Source: ER46 sp964229935 (GTDB lineage: Bacteria > Verrucomicrobiota > Verrucomicrobiia > Opitutales > Opitutaceae). From it: DNA of 64,000 bases. The notes under the pieces were generated by a model that was given only the letters and a program-made list of their open reading frames with translations, did no database searches and was not told the DNA's origin. Made by a program: the position numbers and the translations under genes. The stretch spans positions 1-64,000 of the forward strand of contig CAXRGI010000233.1 of NCBI GenBank assembly GCA_964229935.1, in the 5' to 3' direction. Below are positions 41,993 to 50,737 of the stretch, one piece after another (position 1 is the first letter of the stretch; each line of letters starts with the position of its first letter).

Positions 41993-42967
41993 TCACCGCG
42001 ACCGCGGCGTCGCTTCACCCGGAGCGAGGCCGAGGGCCCAGAGGATTCCGCCCACCAGGTGGCGCTGGAAGATGCGCGCGTTTTCCGCGGAGTTCTTCCG
42101 ACCGGATTTGTCCGTGAATTCCGGATCCCACATGTCCTCGCGGTGTCCGAGCGAGGTGTAGAAAACGCGACCCTTTTGGAAGGTGCGGCACCAGGAAACC
42201 GGAAAATGCCCGGCGGTGGCGCGACCGGCCTTGATGTCCTCGGCGTTCAGCATGAGTTGCTCGAGCCGCAGCAGGTCGCGGACGCGGTTCCGCTCGTAGC
42301 TCTTGAACTGGTAGATCTCGTCGAACACGGGCCATTTGGCCGGCACCGGCGCGGCCGCAGCGTGCGCCGGATCATCGTTGAGCACGTCAACCGCGACCTG
42401 CGGCCCGTGGGTACGGAACTCACCGCCGATCATGTCGATGAACGGCCGGAAACCGTGGAAGGTGTCGGTCGCAGCGTGCACGCCGATGAACGCCTTGCCG
42501 TCCGCCACCCAGTCGATGAAGCCCTGCTTGTCGGGGATGGGCAGGTCCCCGGTGGTGCTGGCGACCAGCACCGCATCGTAGTTCCGCAGGTTTGACGGGC
42601 TGAGCGCCCCCAAGGCCGCCTCGATCCGCGGATTCCAAGTGTCGTTGAACGCCTTTTCGTCGGCGGCGAACTTACGCATCGCCGCCTGATGCGCGGGATC
42701 CTTTTCACCCGCCGGGCCCGGCCGCGGGCGCGCCGGCGGGCGAGGCATGCCCTCGGGCTGACGAACGAAATCCACGGAGAAACGACCGTCCTCCTTTGCG
42801 AGTCGCGCCAGCACCGCCTCCGAAACCGGGATGCACGAATGCCGGAAGCCGGTGGTGACCGTCACCACGAGCACGCGTTTCGGCATGGTTTCCGCGGCAC
42901 GCGCGGAGACGGGAACGAGCAGCAAGATCAGAAGCAGGAGGCGCGGGACGAGTTGGGCTGATTTCAT
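41993..42967 (-). CDS. Secreted ThuA-domain protein
   Basis: A 324-residue exported protein (signal peptide residues 1-24, ending ARA). The ThuA domain has a class I glutamine-amidotransferase-like fold: VLVVTVTTGFRHSCIPVSEAVL, NYDAVLVASTTGDLPIPDKQG, GKAFIGVHAATDTFHGF, FIDMIGGEFRTHG, and the late SWCRTFQKGRVFYTSLGHREDMW. An internal Pro/Arg-rich insert lies at about residues 74-90. Homologues are linked to carbohydrate (trehalose-type) utilisation, but the reaction is unclear. ATG at 42967 gives the signal. It lies downstream of threonine aldolase, but a strong terminator stands between them, so it is probably transcribed on its own. Confidence 0.88.
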   Translation of the reverse strand: MKSAQLVPRLLLLILLLVPVSARAAETMPKRVLVVTVTTGFRHSCIPVSEAVLARLAKEDGRFSVDFVRQPEGMPRPPARPRPGPAGEKDPAHQAAMRKFAADEKAFNDTWNPRIEAALGALSPSNLRNYDAVLVASTTGDLPIPDKQGFIDWVADGKAFIGVHAATDTFHGFRPFIDMIGGEFRTHGPQVAVDVLNDDPAHAAAAPVPAKWPVFDEIYQFKSYERNRVRDLLRLEQLMLNAEDIKAGRATAGHFPVSWCRTFQKGRVFYTSLGHREDMWDPEFTDKSGRKNSAENARIFQRHLVGGILWALGLAPGEATPRSR

Positions 42968-43016
42968 GGGGTGCGGAGGACACCCCATGAGGTCCGCGCC
43001 GGGCTGGCGATGCACG

Positions 43017-43040
43017 AAAAATCCCGGGCCAGAAGCCCGG
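43017..43040 (-). terminator. Intrinsic terminator of the threonine aldolase gene
   Basis: On the minus strand, stem CCGGGC / GCCCGG with loop TTCTG is followed by GATTTTT. It is a canonical Rho-independent terminator, 38 nt beyond the aldolase stop codon at 43079 and before the ThuA gene. Confidence 0.75.
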
Positions 43041-43078
43041 CAGGCTGGTTCGGCGGCGGAACCTCGCCGGAGTCCTGC

Positions 43079-44128
43079 TTAAACCAGCACCTCGCGGGCA
43101 TCGGCGAGGAACGCCTCGACCTCGTGCTCCTTGGTGGCCCACGAACACATCAGGCGGTAGCCGTGCTCGCCGACGAAGCGGTAGAAGCGCCACCCGCGGG
43201 CCTCGAGGCCGTGCACGAGCGCGCCGGGCATCTCCACGAAAACACCATTGGCCTCGGTCGGGGCGATAAGCGTCAGGCCGAGGCCCCGCAAGCCGTCGGC
43301 CAGAATACGCGCCATACGGTTGGCGTGATCCGCATGACGCAGCCAGGCGCCGTCGCGCAACACCGCCGCCCATTGGGCACTCGCGAAACGCATCTTGGAG
43401 GCCAGCTGACCGGCCTGTTTCACGCGGTAGTCGAACTCTCGCGCGAGCTCGCGATTGAAGAAGACCACGGCCTCGGTGCTCAACAGGCCGTTCTTGGTGC
43501 CGCCGAGACACAGCACGTCGACTCCCGCCCGCCACGAGATGTCGGCGGGGGTAAGCCCGCGGTCGCGGGCCGTGGCCGCGGCGTTGGCGAAGCGTGCGCC
43601 GTCCAAGTGGAGCGCGAGCCCGTGCGTCCGCGCGAATTCCCCGAGTGTTCCGAGCTCAGACGGAGAGTAGAACGTGCCCAGCTCGGTGGTCTGCGTGACC
43701 GAGATCGCGCGAATCTTGGGGAAGTGGATCCCGTGGCCCCGGTGCAGCGTGGAACCGAGGTCCTCGGCGCGCAGCTTGGCGAGCGGGCCCGGCAAGGGCA
43801 GCAGCTTCGCGCCACCCGTGAAGAACTCCGGCGCCCCGCACTCGTCGGTCTCGACGTGCGACATCGCGTGACAAAGCACGGCGTGATGCGAGCGGCACAA
43901 CGAGGCGAGCACGACCGCGTTGGCGGCCGTCCCGTTGAAGACGAAGAAAACCTCACACTCGCGCTCGAAAACATCCGCGATCAGGCGCCGTGCCTCCACG
44001 GTGTGAACGTCGTCGCCGTAGCTCGCGGCACAGCCCTCGTTGGCCTCCCCGAGGGCGGCAAAGGCCTCGGGACATATCCCAGCGGTGTTATCACTGGCGA
44101 AGGTGTAGCTGACGGCGGGAGCGCTCAT
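43079..44128 (-). CDS. Low-specificity threonine aldolase (PLP-dependent)
   Basis: PLP enzyme splitting L-threonine/allo-threonine to glycine and acetaldehyde. The 349-residue product has the fold-type I features: FNGTAANAVVLASLCRSHHAVL (phosphate-binding turn), CHAMSHVETDECGAPEFFTG (His stacking on PLP), HLDGARFANAA with D176, and the Schiff-base lysine K212 in LCLGGTKNGLLSTEAVVF. Opening SYTFASDNTAGICPEA is typical of this branch. Start ATG at 44128. It is divergent from aroK (56 nt between starts) and ends in the terminator listed here. Beta-eliminating lyase activity on related amino acids is an alternative. Confidence 0.93.
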   Translation of the reverse strand: MSAPAVSYTFASDNTAGICPEAFAALGEANEGCAASYGDDVHTVEARRLIADVFERECEVFFVFNGTAANAVVLASLCRSHHAVLCHAMSHVETDECGAPEFFTGGAKLLPLPGPLAKLRAEDLGSTLHRGHGIHFPKIRAISVTQTTELGTFYSPSELGTLGEFARTHGLALHLDGARFANAAATARDRGLTPADISWRAGVDVLCLGGTKNGLLSTEAVVFFNRELAREFDYRVKQAGQLASKMRFASAQWAAVLRDGAWLRHADHANRMARILADGLRGLGLTLIAPTEANGVFVEMPGALVHGLEARGWRFYRFVGEHGYRLMCSWATKEHEVEAFLADAREVLV

Positions 44129-44184
44129 GGAAGTTTCTCGGCTGACAACCTACCGCGCGCGCCGTTCTCCTCAAGCCGCACGCG

Positions 44185-44730
44185 ATGGAACCGTCGGACG
44201 TCAATCTGTACCTGGTGGGATTCATGGGAACCGGCAAAAGCACGGTGGGCCGGGCCGCGGCTGCGCGCCTGGGATTCCAGCTGATTGACAGCGATCATGA
44301 GATCGGGCGCGCGCAGGGGCGCACGATCACCGAGATCTTCGCCCAGGACGGCGAGCCGGCGTTCCGGGAGATGGAGAAGGCGTTCATCGAAGGCGGCCAC
44401 CCCGGCGAGCGTACGGTGGTTTCGTGCGGCGGCGGGTTGGTCGTGCAGCCGGGAATGCTGGAGGCGCTGCGGTCGCGCGGCATCGTCATCTGCCTCCACG
44501 CCTCGCTTGAGACCGTGCTCGCGCGGACATCACGCAGCCGTAACCGGCCCTTGCTGGAGGTTGAAAACCCCGAGGAGCGCATCCGTACCCTCTACGCCGC
44601 CCGCGAGCCGGTTTATCGCCGCGCGGGCACGATGGTGCTGACGGACTCCCGGCCCCTGGGCGACATCGTGGCCCACGTGGTCCGGATCTGGCAGCGCGAC
44701 GCCCGCGAGTTCGCCGCGGCGAAAAAGTGA
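44185..44730 (+). CDS. aroK: Shikimate kinase
   Basis: Phosphorylates shikimate at O3 using ATP in the chorismate pathway. The 181-residue product has Walker A GFMGTGKST (12-20), the shikimate-binding DSDHEIGRAQGRTITEIF, the FREMEKAFI segment, CGGGLV, and the LID with RPLLE. Length is normal. Its stop overlaps the GTG start proposed for queG (GTGA), so the two are coupled although functionally unrelated. Confidence 0.96.
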   Translation: MEPSDVNLYLVGFMGTGKSTVGRAAAARLGFQLIDSDHEIGRAQGRTITEIFAQDGEPAFREMEKAFIEGGHPGERTVVSCGGGLVVQPGMLEALRSRGIVICLHASLETVLARTSRSRNRPLLEVENPEERIRTLYAAREPVYRRAGTMVLTDSRPLGDIVAHVVRIWQRDAREFAAAKK

Positions 44731-45896
44731 ACGCCGCGATGCCTCCGGACCGGGAGGAATTCCGGCGGAGGCTGGCAGACATCGGTTTTGACGCCGTGCG
44801 CTTCGCGGCGGTCGAGCCTCCGCCCGCCCCTCCCCTGCGCGCCTGGCTGGCGGCGGGGCATCACGCCGACATGGCGTGGATGGAACGCACCGCGGACAAG
44901 CGCCTGGATCCGCACCAAGTACTGCCGGGGGCACGCTCGGTGGTTATGCTCGGGGTTTCCTACTGGTCGGACAAGCCGTCCCGGGGTAGCGGCGGTGCTC
45001 GACCGACCTGGGCCCGCTACGCGCTCCATGAGGATTACCACGACACGATCCGCCCGGCGCTGGAAGCGGCGGGGAGACTGCTCGAGACGATTGGCGGTGC
45101 GGCGCCGGACGACTACCGTTGGTATGTGGACACCGGTCCGGTGCTGGAGCGAAGCTGGGCGGTGCGCGCCGGCCTCGGTTTCACCGGCAAGAACGCGATG
45201 CTGATCTCGCGCCAGCACGGCAACTGGCTGCTGCTCTCCGCGATCCTCACGCGCCTCGAGTTCGAGCCTGACCCGCCCGTGGTGGAGAACCGTCCCGCGG
45301 AGAAGGTCGGTCTGCTCTGCGGCAAGTGCACGCGATGTTTGGACGCGTGTCCCACGGACGCCTTCCCCGCGCCCGGCACGCTCGATGCGCGCCGCTGCGT
45401 CTCCTACCAGACAATTGAGAACAAGGGCGTGATCCCGCGGGAGCTACGACCGGGTATCGGCGGACGGATCTTCGGGTGCGACGTCTGCCTCGAGGTGTGC
45501 CCGTGGAATCGTTTCGCGCGAGAGGGGCGGCGGTTGCTGCTGACGGCCCGGGACGAATTGGCCGGCCTCACCTTGGCCGACATTCTTCGTCTCACTCCGG
45601 AATCCTTTGCCGGCACTTTTCGCCGCACTCCGGTGAAGCGCCTCAAGCTCGGCGGCTTGCTGCGCAACGCCTGCGTGGCGGCGGGCAACAGCGGGGATCG
45701 TTCCCTTCTGCCGGATTTGCTGCCGCTCGCCGCGTCTCACCCGCTTCCGCTCGTGCGGGCGCACGCCGTCTGGGCGATCAGAAAACTCGGCGGAGAGTCC
45801 GCGCTGGCGGCAGCGCGCCAGACCGAGAAGGACCAGCTGGTTATCGCCGAATACGACGCCGCGGAGCCGGCTACATCGACCGGAACGCCGCGTTGA
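44727..45896 (+). CDS. queG: Epoxyqueuosine reductase
   Basis: Cobalamin and two-[4Fe-4S] enzyme that makes the last step of queuosine, reducing epoxyqueuosine in tRNA. The 389-residue product shows YVDTGPVLERSWAVRAGLGFTGKN (catalytic Asp about residue 135), the first cluster C198-x2-C201-x2-C204-x3-C208 (CGKCTRCLDACPT), and C224 with C251-x2-C254-x3-C258 (CDVCLEVCPWN). A C-terminal HEAT-like segment (LVRAHAVWAIRKLGG) follows. The GTG at 44727 overlaps the aroK stop; an ATG at 44739 is an equal alternative. The 3' end overlaps the convergent thioesterase gene by 26 nt. Confidence 0.96.
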   Translation: MNAAMPPDREEFRRRLADIGFDAVRFAAVEPPPAPPLRAWLAAGHHADMAWMERTADKRLDPHQVLPGARSVVMLGVSYWSDKPSRGSGGARPTWARYALHEDYHDTIRPALEAAGRLLETIGGAAPDDYRWYVDTGPVLERSWAVRAGLGFTGKNAMLISRQHGNWLLLSAILTRLEFEPDPPVVENRPAEKVGLLCGKCTRCLDACPTDAFPAPGTLDARRCVSYQTIENKGVIPRELRPGIGGRIFGCDVCLEVCPWNRFAREGRRLLLTARDELAGLTLADILRLTPESFAGTFRRTPVKRLKLGGLLRNACVAAGNSGDRSLLPDLLPLAASHPLPLVRAHAVWAIRKLGGESALAAARQTEKDQLVIAEYDAAEPATSTGTPR

Positions 45897-46278
45897 AGAC
45901 CGCCACCACCGAGGCGGGCGGGCGCACCGGGCGCCCTTCTCGATCGATGAAGGCGTGCACGGTGTGGCCGGTCGCGAGCAATTCCTCGCCACGCTTGACC
46001 TCGTATTCGAGCCGGATGCGCAAAAGCGGCTTTTCCAGGAGGCGCGTCACGATGGTGACGGTATCGTCGTAGACGGCCGGACGCAGATACCGGGCCGAGA
46101 CCTCGAGCACCGGCAGACGGAAGCCTTCCTCCTCCAGCCGCCGGTAGGGCAACCCGAGCTCTTTCAGGAGATTCGTCCGCCCGACCTCGAACCACGGCAG
46201 GTAATTACCATGATAGACGACGCCCATCATGTCGGTTTCGGCATAGCGGACCGTGACCTGGGTGCGGGACTCAATCAC
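45871..46278 (-). CDS. Acyl-CoA/acyl-ACP thioesterase (YbgC-type hotdog)
   Basis: A 135-residue 4-hydroxybenzoyl-CoA-thioesterase-like hotdog protein: VTVRYAETDMMGVVYHGNYLPWFEVGR contains the Asp-His catalytic block (quoted as family pattern, residues about 8-34). Then come VLEVSARYLRPAVYDDTVTI and RIRLEYEVKRG. GTG at 46278 behind GGGAGG is chosen, since the frame upstream (to 46386) is inside the glycosyltransferase gene and not hotdog-like. It overlaps the end of that gene by 8 nt, so the two are coupled. In context it could release or offload the acyl chain made by the neighbouring ACP, dehydratase and ketosynthase. Confidence 0.9.
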   Translation of the reverse strand: MIESRTQVTVRYAETDMMGVVYHGNYLPWFEVGRTNLLKELGLPYRRLEEEGFRLPVLEVSARYLRPAVYDDTVTIVTRLLEKPLLRIRLEYEVKRGEELLATGHTVHAFIDREGRPVRPPASVVAVFNAAFRSM

Positions 46279-47440
46279 GAGCGGCCTCCCTGTGTTCCGC
46301 CTGAAAAAGCGCCGCGGCCGAAGCCCTCCAGCAGTTGCGTCTCGCCCATTCGCGGCCCGCCTCGCCGAGCCGAAGGCGCAGTTCACGCTCGTGGATCAGG
46401 CGCTCGAAGGCGGCGGCGAGCTGAGCGGGCCGGTTCTCCGGGACCAAGAGCCCGGTGCGTCCGTCCACCACGGCATCGGCGACGCCGCCCACATGGTGGG
46501 CGACCACGGGCAGCCCGTGCGCGGCCGCCTCGAGGTAAACCAGCCCGAAGCCTTCCACGCTGCGATCGAGCTGCAGGCTGGTCATCGCGAAGATGTCGGC
46601 GTCCTCGTACACCTGCGACAACTCCTCGTCAGGCAAGTTGCCGAAAAACCGCACCATCAGATCCGGGCATGCGGCCGCCCGCTCCCGAAGCGTCTCCTCG
46701 TAGCCTCCCTTGCTCTGTCCGCCCGCGATCCAGTACTCGAGGCGTGCCCGGACGCCGGCGGGCAACGACTGGAGCGCCTCGAGCGTCTGCAACTGGCCCT
46801 TGCGGGGATGGAGCCGGCCCACCGTGAGGATAACGACCTTCTCCCGCGGGATGCGTGCCCGGGGCGCCACCACGGCAAAGTCGGAACGCAACGCCCCGGG
46901 GGTGAGGGTTATCTTGTCGGCTGCCTCCGGAAAATGGTTGAGCAACAACTCCTGCGTGTAGGTGCTCAGCGTGCTGACACGGGTCGCCCGGCGTATGAGC
47001 CCGCCTGCCAAGCGGCGACGAAGCGGACTTGCGGCGAACGTCAGAATCTCAGAGCCGTGGAACGTGAGGACGAGCCGGTGCGGCCGGAAAGCCCGGAAAA
47101 ACTGCAACAGCATCATCGTGAGCATCGGGCCGGGTTCGGGCAGGTAAACCGTGCCCCGACGCAGTCGCCGGCGATGACGGATCAATTCGCGCGCGAGCTG
47201 AAACTGGCAGCTTAAGTCCTGCGTCCCCCGCAAAGGCAGCCTCCTCAGCCGGAAGGGCCAGTCCGCCTTCTCCGCCGACGGCGGTGCGGCCTGCGCCCAA
47301 ACCTCCACGTCATGACCCAAATCAGCCGAAGCCCGCGCGATCTCCTCCGCGAACGTCGCGATCCCGCCCCGCCGAGGGTAGAACTCGTGGGTGATCAAGG
47401 TAACCGGTTCAAAGCCGGCGGCCATCGAGGAGAAACTCAT
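46271..47440 (-). CDS. Glycosyltransferase family 4 protein
   Basis: A 389-residue GT-B glycosyltransferase. N-half: LITHEFYPRRGGIATFAEEIARA (acceptor-side Gly-rich loop). C-half: ILTVGRLHPRKGQLQTLEAL, VRFFGNLPDEELSQVYEDADIFAMTS and EGFGLVYLEAAAHGLPVVA, the nucleotide-sugar-binding E-x7-E block of GT4. No membrane span. Start ATG at 47440 (47425 is an alternative). It is divergent from the ACP-dehydratase gene with 154 bp between, and coupled to the thioesterase downstream. It is one of four glycosyltransferases in this block; donor and acceptor unknown. Confidence 0.93.
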   Translation of the reverse strand: MSFSSMAAGFEPVTLITHEFYPRRGGIATFAEEIARASADLGHDVEVWAQAAPPSAEKADWPFRLRRLPLRGTQDLSCQFQLARELIRHRRRLRRGTVYLPEPGPMLTMMLLQFFRAFRPHRLVLTFHGSEILTFAASPLRRRLAGGLIRRATRVSTLSTYTQELLLNHFPEAADKITLTPGALRSDFAVVAPRARIPREKVVILTVGRLHPRKGQLQTLEALQSLPAGVRARLEYWIAGGQSKGGYEETLRERAAACPDLMVRFFGNLPDEELSQVYEDADIFAMTSLQLDRSVEGFGLVYLEAAAHGLPVVAHHVGGVADAVVDGRTGLLVPENRPAQLAAAFERLIHERELRLRLGEAGREWARRNCWRASAAALFQAEHREAARD

Positions 47441-47522
47441 GAAGGGCTCGCGACGTCGCGGGAGAACGCCGCTTTCGTCAAAGGGGGATCAAGCGAAGGC
47501 GCCCCTCGCGAGGCAAGCGCGG

Positions 47523-47551
47523 TTGGCACGTTACCGGCTTAACCGAATTAA
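47523..47551 (+). promoter_or_regulatory. Weak candidate promoter for the ACP-dehydratase gene
   Basis: TTGGCA (one mismatch to the -35 consensus) and AATTAA (half-match to -10) are 17 bp apart, about 45 bp before the start codon. Suggestive only. Confidence 0.25.
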
Positions 47552-47594
47552 GGGGTTTACTTTGCCGGCCACCGTAACTTACAAATCGAACACA

Positions 47595-48578
47595 ATGTCA
47601 GAAGGAGTTTCCACCAGCCCGGGCGCGAACAAGCAGCCGGTTCCGGCGCACAAACCGTTCGGTACCGAGGACGAGGCGGCGCTCCGCGAGTCCCTGAAAC
47701 GCTGCTCCCCGTCCACCTTCGAGGCGGCCGTACAGTTTCGTAAGACCAATAATGCGGAACATGTTCCAGCAGTCGTGATCGGGGTGATCGAGCGCTTCGT
47801 GGAGCCCGACCTTCGGATCAAACTGAAGGATGCCGACGACGACCTACGGCTCATTGAGGATCTGGGGATCGATTCCCTCACGATGATGGAGATCGTCATC
47901 TTGGTGGAGGACGTCCTACAGATGTCGATCAACAACGAGGAACTCCGGAATCTGCGCACGGTCGGTGACGTAAAGACCTTTATCGACTGCAAGATTCGTG
48001 GTCTGCCGCTGCCGAAGCCCACGAAATTCCTGCCCATCGAGCACATCGGGACGGTGATGCCGATCCAGCCGCCGTTCCTTTTCCTCAACGAAGCCTCCGT
48101 CAGTTCGACGTCGGCCAACGGGAAGTACAAGATCACCGGCCAGGAATTTTTCCTACAGGGTCACTTCAAGGACAACCCCGTCATGCCCGCCTCGATCATG
48201 CTCGAGGCGCTCGGACAGCTCGGGGTCCTGTACCTGCTGGAAGGCGCTCCGACCGAGCCAGGCAAGGTGGTCAGCCCCCAGACGATCTATTTCACCGGGT
48301 GCGAGGGCGTGCGCGCCCACCGGATTTGCAAGCCCGGCGAGATTCTCACGCTCTCGATCAAGCCGAAGCGCATGAAGATGCCCCTCGCGACCTTCGAGGG
48401 TGCCATCCGCGTGGGTCAGGACAAGGCGGTCATCGTGGAAGAGCTCACTCTTACCTACGGTTTCGTGGACGCCGCGAACGCACCGGTGCCGATCAACGGC
48501 AACGCCGACGTCGCGCCCCCCGTCAGCACGGAGGCCGCGCCGGCCCCCACCCCGCTCCGCGCGGCCATCAACGCCTAG
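47595..48578 (+). CDS. Acyl carrier protein fused to FabZ-like 3-hydroxyacyl-ACP dehydratase
   Basis: A 327-residue two-domain protein. After a 50-residue disordered-looking head comes an acyl carrier domain (about 52-135) with the phosphopantetheine attachment motif LGIDSLTMMEIV (Ser94). A hotdog dehydratase (about 148-300) follows, where QGHFKDNPVMPASIMLEALGQ holds His190 and Glu204 of FabA/FabZ type (quoted as family pattern). The fusion of ACP and dehydratase is unusual, as these are normally separate. It starts the plus-strand run with ketosynthase, reductase and glycosyltransferases, implying a dedicated acyl chain. The C-terminal 25 residues are Pro/Ala-rich. ATG at 47595; the upstream frame to 47391 is not ACP-like. 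Confidence 0.9.
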   Translation: MSEGVSTSPGANKQPVPAHKPFGTEDEAALRESLKRCSPSTFEAAVQFRKTNNAEHVPAVVIGVIERFVEPDLRIKLKDADDDLRLIEDLGIDSLTMMEIVILVEDVLQMSINNEELRNLRTVGDVKTFIDCKIRGLPLPKPTKFLPIEHIGTVMPIQPPFLFLNEASVSSTSANGKYKITGQEFFLQGHFKDNPVMPASIMLEALGQLGVLYLLEGAPTEPGKVVSPQTIYFTGCEGVRAHRICKPGEILTLSIKPKRMKMPLATFEGAIRVGQDKAVIVEELTLTYGFVDAANAPVPINGNADVAPPVSTEAAPAPTPLRAAINA

Positions 48579-48603
48579 TTGCCTCCGGGCGACCGCGCCG
48601 CCT

Positions 48604-48626
48604 ATTTTCCGCCCTGAGCGGAAAAT
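48604..48626 (+). promoter_or_regulatory. RNA hairpin directly before the ketosynthase start codon
   Basis: Perfect 9-bp arms ATTTTCCGC and GCGGAAAAT with loop CCTGA end one base before the ATG at 48628, covering the expected ribosome-binding region. It could tune translation of the ketosynthase relative to the ACP-dehydratase, or attenuate transcription. Confidence 0.55.
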
Positions 48627-48627
48627 C

Positions 48628-49890
48628 ATGCCCAGAGTCTTCATCACCGGCCTCGGTTTCGTCACCAGCATCGGCAACGACGCCGCCACGGTCACCGCCA
48701 ACCTTCGCGCCCTCCGGCACGGGTTCGAGCTCTACCCGCCCTTTCAAAAGCCGGACATACCCTGCAAGGTCGTCGGTACCGTCAAGGGCTTCAACACCGA
48801 GTCAGCCGATCCGGAGGACTGGACCTTCCCGGAGCGCTACCGGATCAAGCGGGAACTCCTGCGCTCGATGGCGCCGAACGGGCTCTACGCCCATTGCGCG
48901 ATGCTCCAGGCCGTCGAGGACGCCCGGCTATCGGAGTCCGACTTCTCCAATCCCGACACGGGACTCTACGCCGCCTCCGGCGGATCCCCGTTCCTCACCC
49001 ACTTTCACCACGAGCGCCTGCTCAAGGCCGGCGTGATGCGCTGCTCCCCGATGGGCATCGTGGCGTCCATCGTCGGCACGCTAAACTTCAATCTCGTCGC
49101 AGCGTTCCGCATCAAGGGAGCTTCGTGCGGCTTTTCCTCCGCCTGCGCGTCGTCCGCCCACGCGATCGGATTCGCCCTCGATGACCTGCGACTCGGCCGG
49201 CAAAAACGGATGTTCATCGTCGGGGCGGAGGACGGCAACAATGACGCCATCCTCCCGTTCGCGGGCATGCGCACGCTTTCGCTGCAGGGAGACCCGAACC
49301 TCGCCTCGCGGCCCTTCGACGCCGCGCGCGACGGGTTTGTCGGCACCGGCGGCGCCACCGTGCTGGTGCTGGAGACGGAGGAGGAAGTCACGCGCCGCGG
49401 GGTGCAACCCTACGCGGAGCTGGTCGGCTGGGGTCAGGCGTCAGACGGACACAACGTCGCGATCTCGCACCCCGATGGGCACGGCCTGCTGATGGCGATG
49501 CGAAACGCCCTCCGCGACGCGGGAACCGCGACGAGCGAGGTGGACTACGTCAACGCGCACGCCACCTCGACGCTGATCGGTGACATCTCGGAAGCGCGGG
49601 CTTTGAAGTCGATGTTCGGCGACGCGCTGCCGCGGGTCGCCGTCAGCAGCACCAAGGCCCTCACCGGCCACGGGCTGTCGCTCGCCGGCGCCATGGAGAG
49701 CGCGTTCTGTTGTCTGGCGCTGCGGGAGGGCTTCATCCCGGGCAACGCGCATCTGACCCGCCCCGACCCGGAATGCGCCGCGCTGAACCTTCCACGCACC
49801 ACGGAGGACCGCGCGCCGCGGATCGTGCTGAAGAACAGCAGCGGCTTCGGCGGAGCGAACGTCGCGCTGGTCTACCGGCGGGCCGCCTGA
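48628..49890 (+). CDS. Beta-ketoacyl-ACP synthase (KAS II/FabF-like)
   Basis: A 420-residue ketosynthase with a complete Cys-His-His triad: C173 in CGFSSACASSAHAIG, H311 in VNAHATSTLIGD and H348 in SSTKALTGHGLSLAGAMES, with K343. FVGTGGATVLVLE and the C-terminal NSSGFGGANVALVYRR complete the thiolase fold. The His block reads HATST rather than the usual HGTGT. That variation, plus the neighbours, suggests a pathway-specific chain-extending enzyme rather than the housekeeping FabF. ATG at 48628 is 49 nt after the ACP-dehydratase stop; the next gene starts 3 nt after its end. Confidence 0.93.
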   Translation: MPRVFITGLGFVTSIGNDAATVTANLRALRHGFELYPPFQKPDIPCKVVGTVKGFNTESADPEDWTFPERYRIKRELLRSMAPNGLYAHCAMLQAVEDARLSESDFSNPDTGLYAASGGSPFLTHFHHERLLKAGVMRCSPMGIVASIVGTLNFNLVAAFRIKGASCGFSSACASSAHAIGFALDDLRLGRQKRMFIVGAEDGNNDAILPFAGMRTLSLQGDPNLASRPFDAARDGFVGTGGATVLVLETEEEVTRRGVQPYAELVGWGQASDGHNVAISHPDGHGLLMAMRNALRDAGTATSEVDYVNAHATSTLIGDISEARALKSMFGDALPRVAVSSTKALTGHGLSLAGAMESAFCCLALREGFIPGNAHLTRPDPECAALNLPRTTEDRAPRIVLKNSSGFGGANVALVYRRAA

Positions 49891-49893
49891 ACC

Positions 49894-50730
49894 GTGGCCG
49901 CTACCCGCGTCTCCGATCTGCACCGCACCGCGTTCGTCACGGGGGCGAGCACCGGGCTGGGGCGCGCCTTCGCTGAAATGTTGCTGGCCGAGGGCGTGCG
50001 CGTCTGGGGAACCTCCCGTGAGACGGCCCGCCTCGCCAGAACGGCGGCAGCTCACGCACGGAGTTTCACCCCCGTTGCTCTGGATCTCCGCGACGCCGCC
50101 GCCGCGGTGGCGGCGTTCCACGCCGCGGAGGAATCGGCCGGTGGGTTCGACCTCGTGGTGAACAATGCGGGCTACGGCGCTTTCGGTAGTTTCGCGGCAG
50201 CCGGTTTCGCCGAGTGGCGCTCCCAACTCGAGGTGATGCTGGTGAACACTGCGGCGCTGGCCCACGCCGCCCTGCCCGGCATGCTAGCCCGCGGTCACGG
50301 AGCGTTGGTCAACATTTCGTCCCTCGCCGCCGAGTTCCCCCTGCCCTTCCAGCCCGCCTACAACATGGCCAAGGCAGGCCTCTCGGCGCTGAGCGAGAGC
50401 CTGATGACCGAGACCCGTGGCACCGGCGTGATCGTGCTCGATGTGCGCCCGGGGGATTACCGCACCGACTTCGAGGGCTCCGTCGCACGGCTGCCCGGGG
50501 CGGATGCGCCGGGCGCCAAGCGCGCATGGGCCGCTTTCGAGAAAATGATGCGTTCGGGGCCTCCTCCCGTCCACGCCGCCGCCGCGCTGCGCCGCGCCCT
50601 GCTGCGCAACCGCTCCGCGACCGTGCGCACCGGACGCTTTTTCCAAGCGGTCGCCGGGCCGCTCCTGGCTCGGCTGGCCCCACTGGCGCTGAGCCGCCGG
50701 ATCCAAGCACGTTATTTCGGCCTCGACTGA
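49894..50730 (+). CDS. Short-chain dehydrogenase/reductase
   Basis: A 278-residue classical SDR: cofactor motif FVTGASTGLGRAFAE, DLRDA acidic turn, NNAGYGAFGSF, the catalytic Ser in LVNISSLAA and YNMAK with Tyr and Lys. The substrate loop and C-terminal third are more like lipid-linked SDRs than FabG, which is typically about 245 residues, so it may reduce a keto group on the acyl product or a glycolipid. GTG at 49894 is the only sensible start, 3 nt after the ketosynthase stop. The next gene starts 7 nt on. Cofactor preference (NAD or NADP) not decided. Confidence 0.92.
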   Translation: MAATRVSDLHRTAFVTGASTGLGRAFAEMLLAEGVRVWGTSRETARLARTAAAHARSFTPVALDLRDAAAAVAAFHAAEESAGGFDLVVNNAGYGAFGSFAAAGFAEWRSQLEVMLVNTAALAHAALPGMLARGHGALVNISSLAAEFPLPFQPAYNMAKAGLSALSESLMTETRGTGVIVLDVRPGDYRTDFEGSVARLPGADAPGAKRAWAAFEKMMRSGPPPVHAAAALRRALLRNRSATVRTGRFFQAVAGPLLARLAPLALSRRIQARYFGLD

Positions 50731-50737
50731 GCACCGC

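Noticed and set aside
45871..45896. 26-nt convergent overlap of queG and the thioesterase as a regulatory antisense element
   Set aside because: Short tail-to-tail overlaps are common in compact genomes and nothing else marks it.
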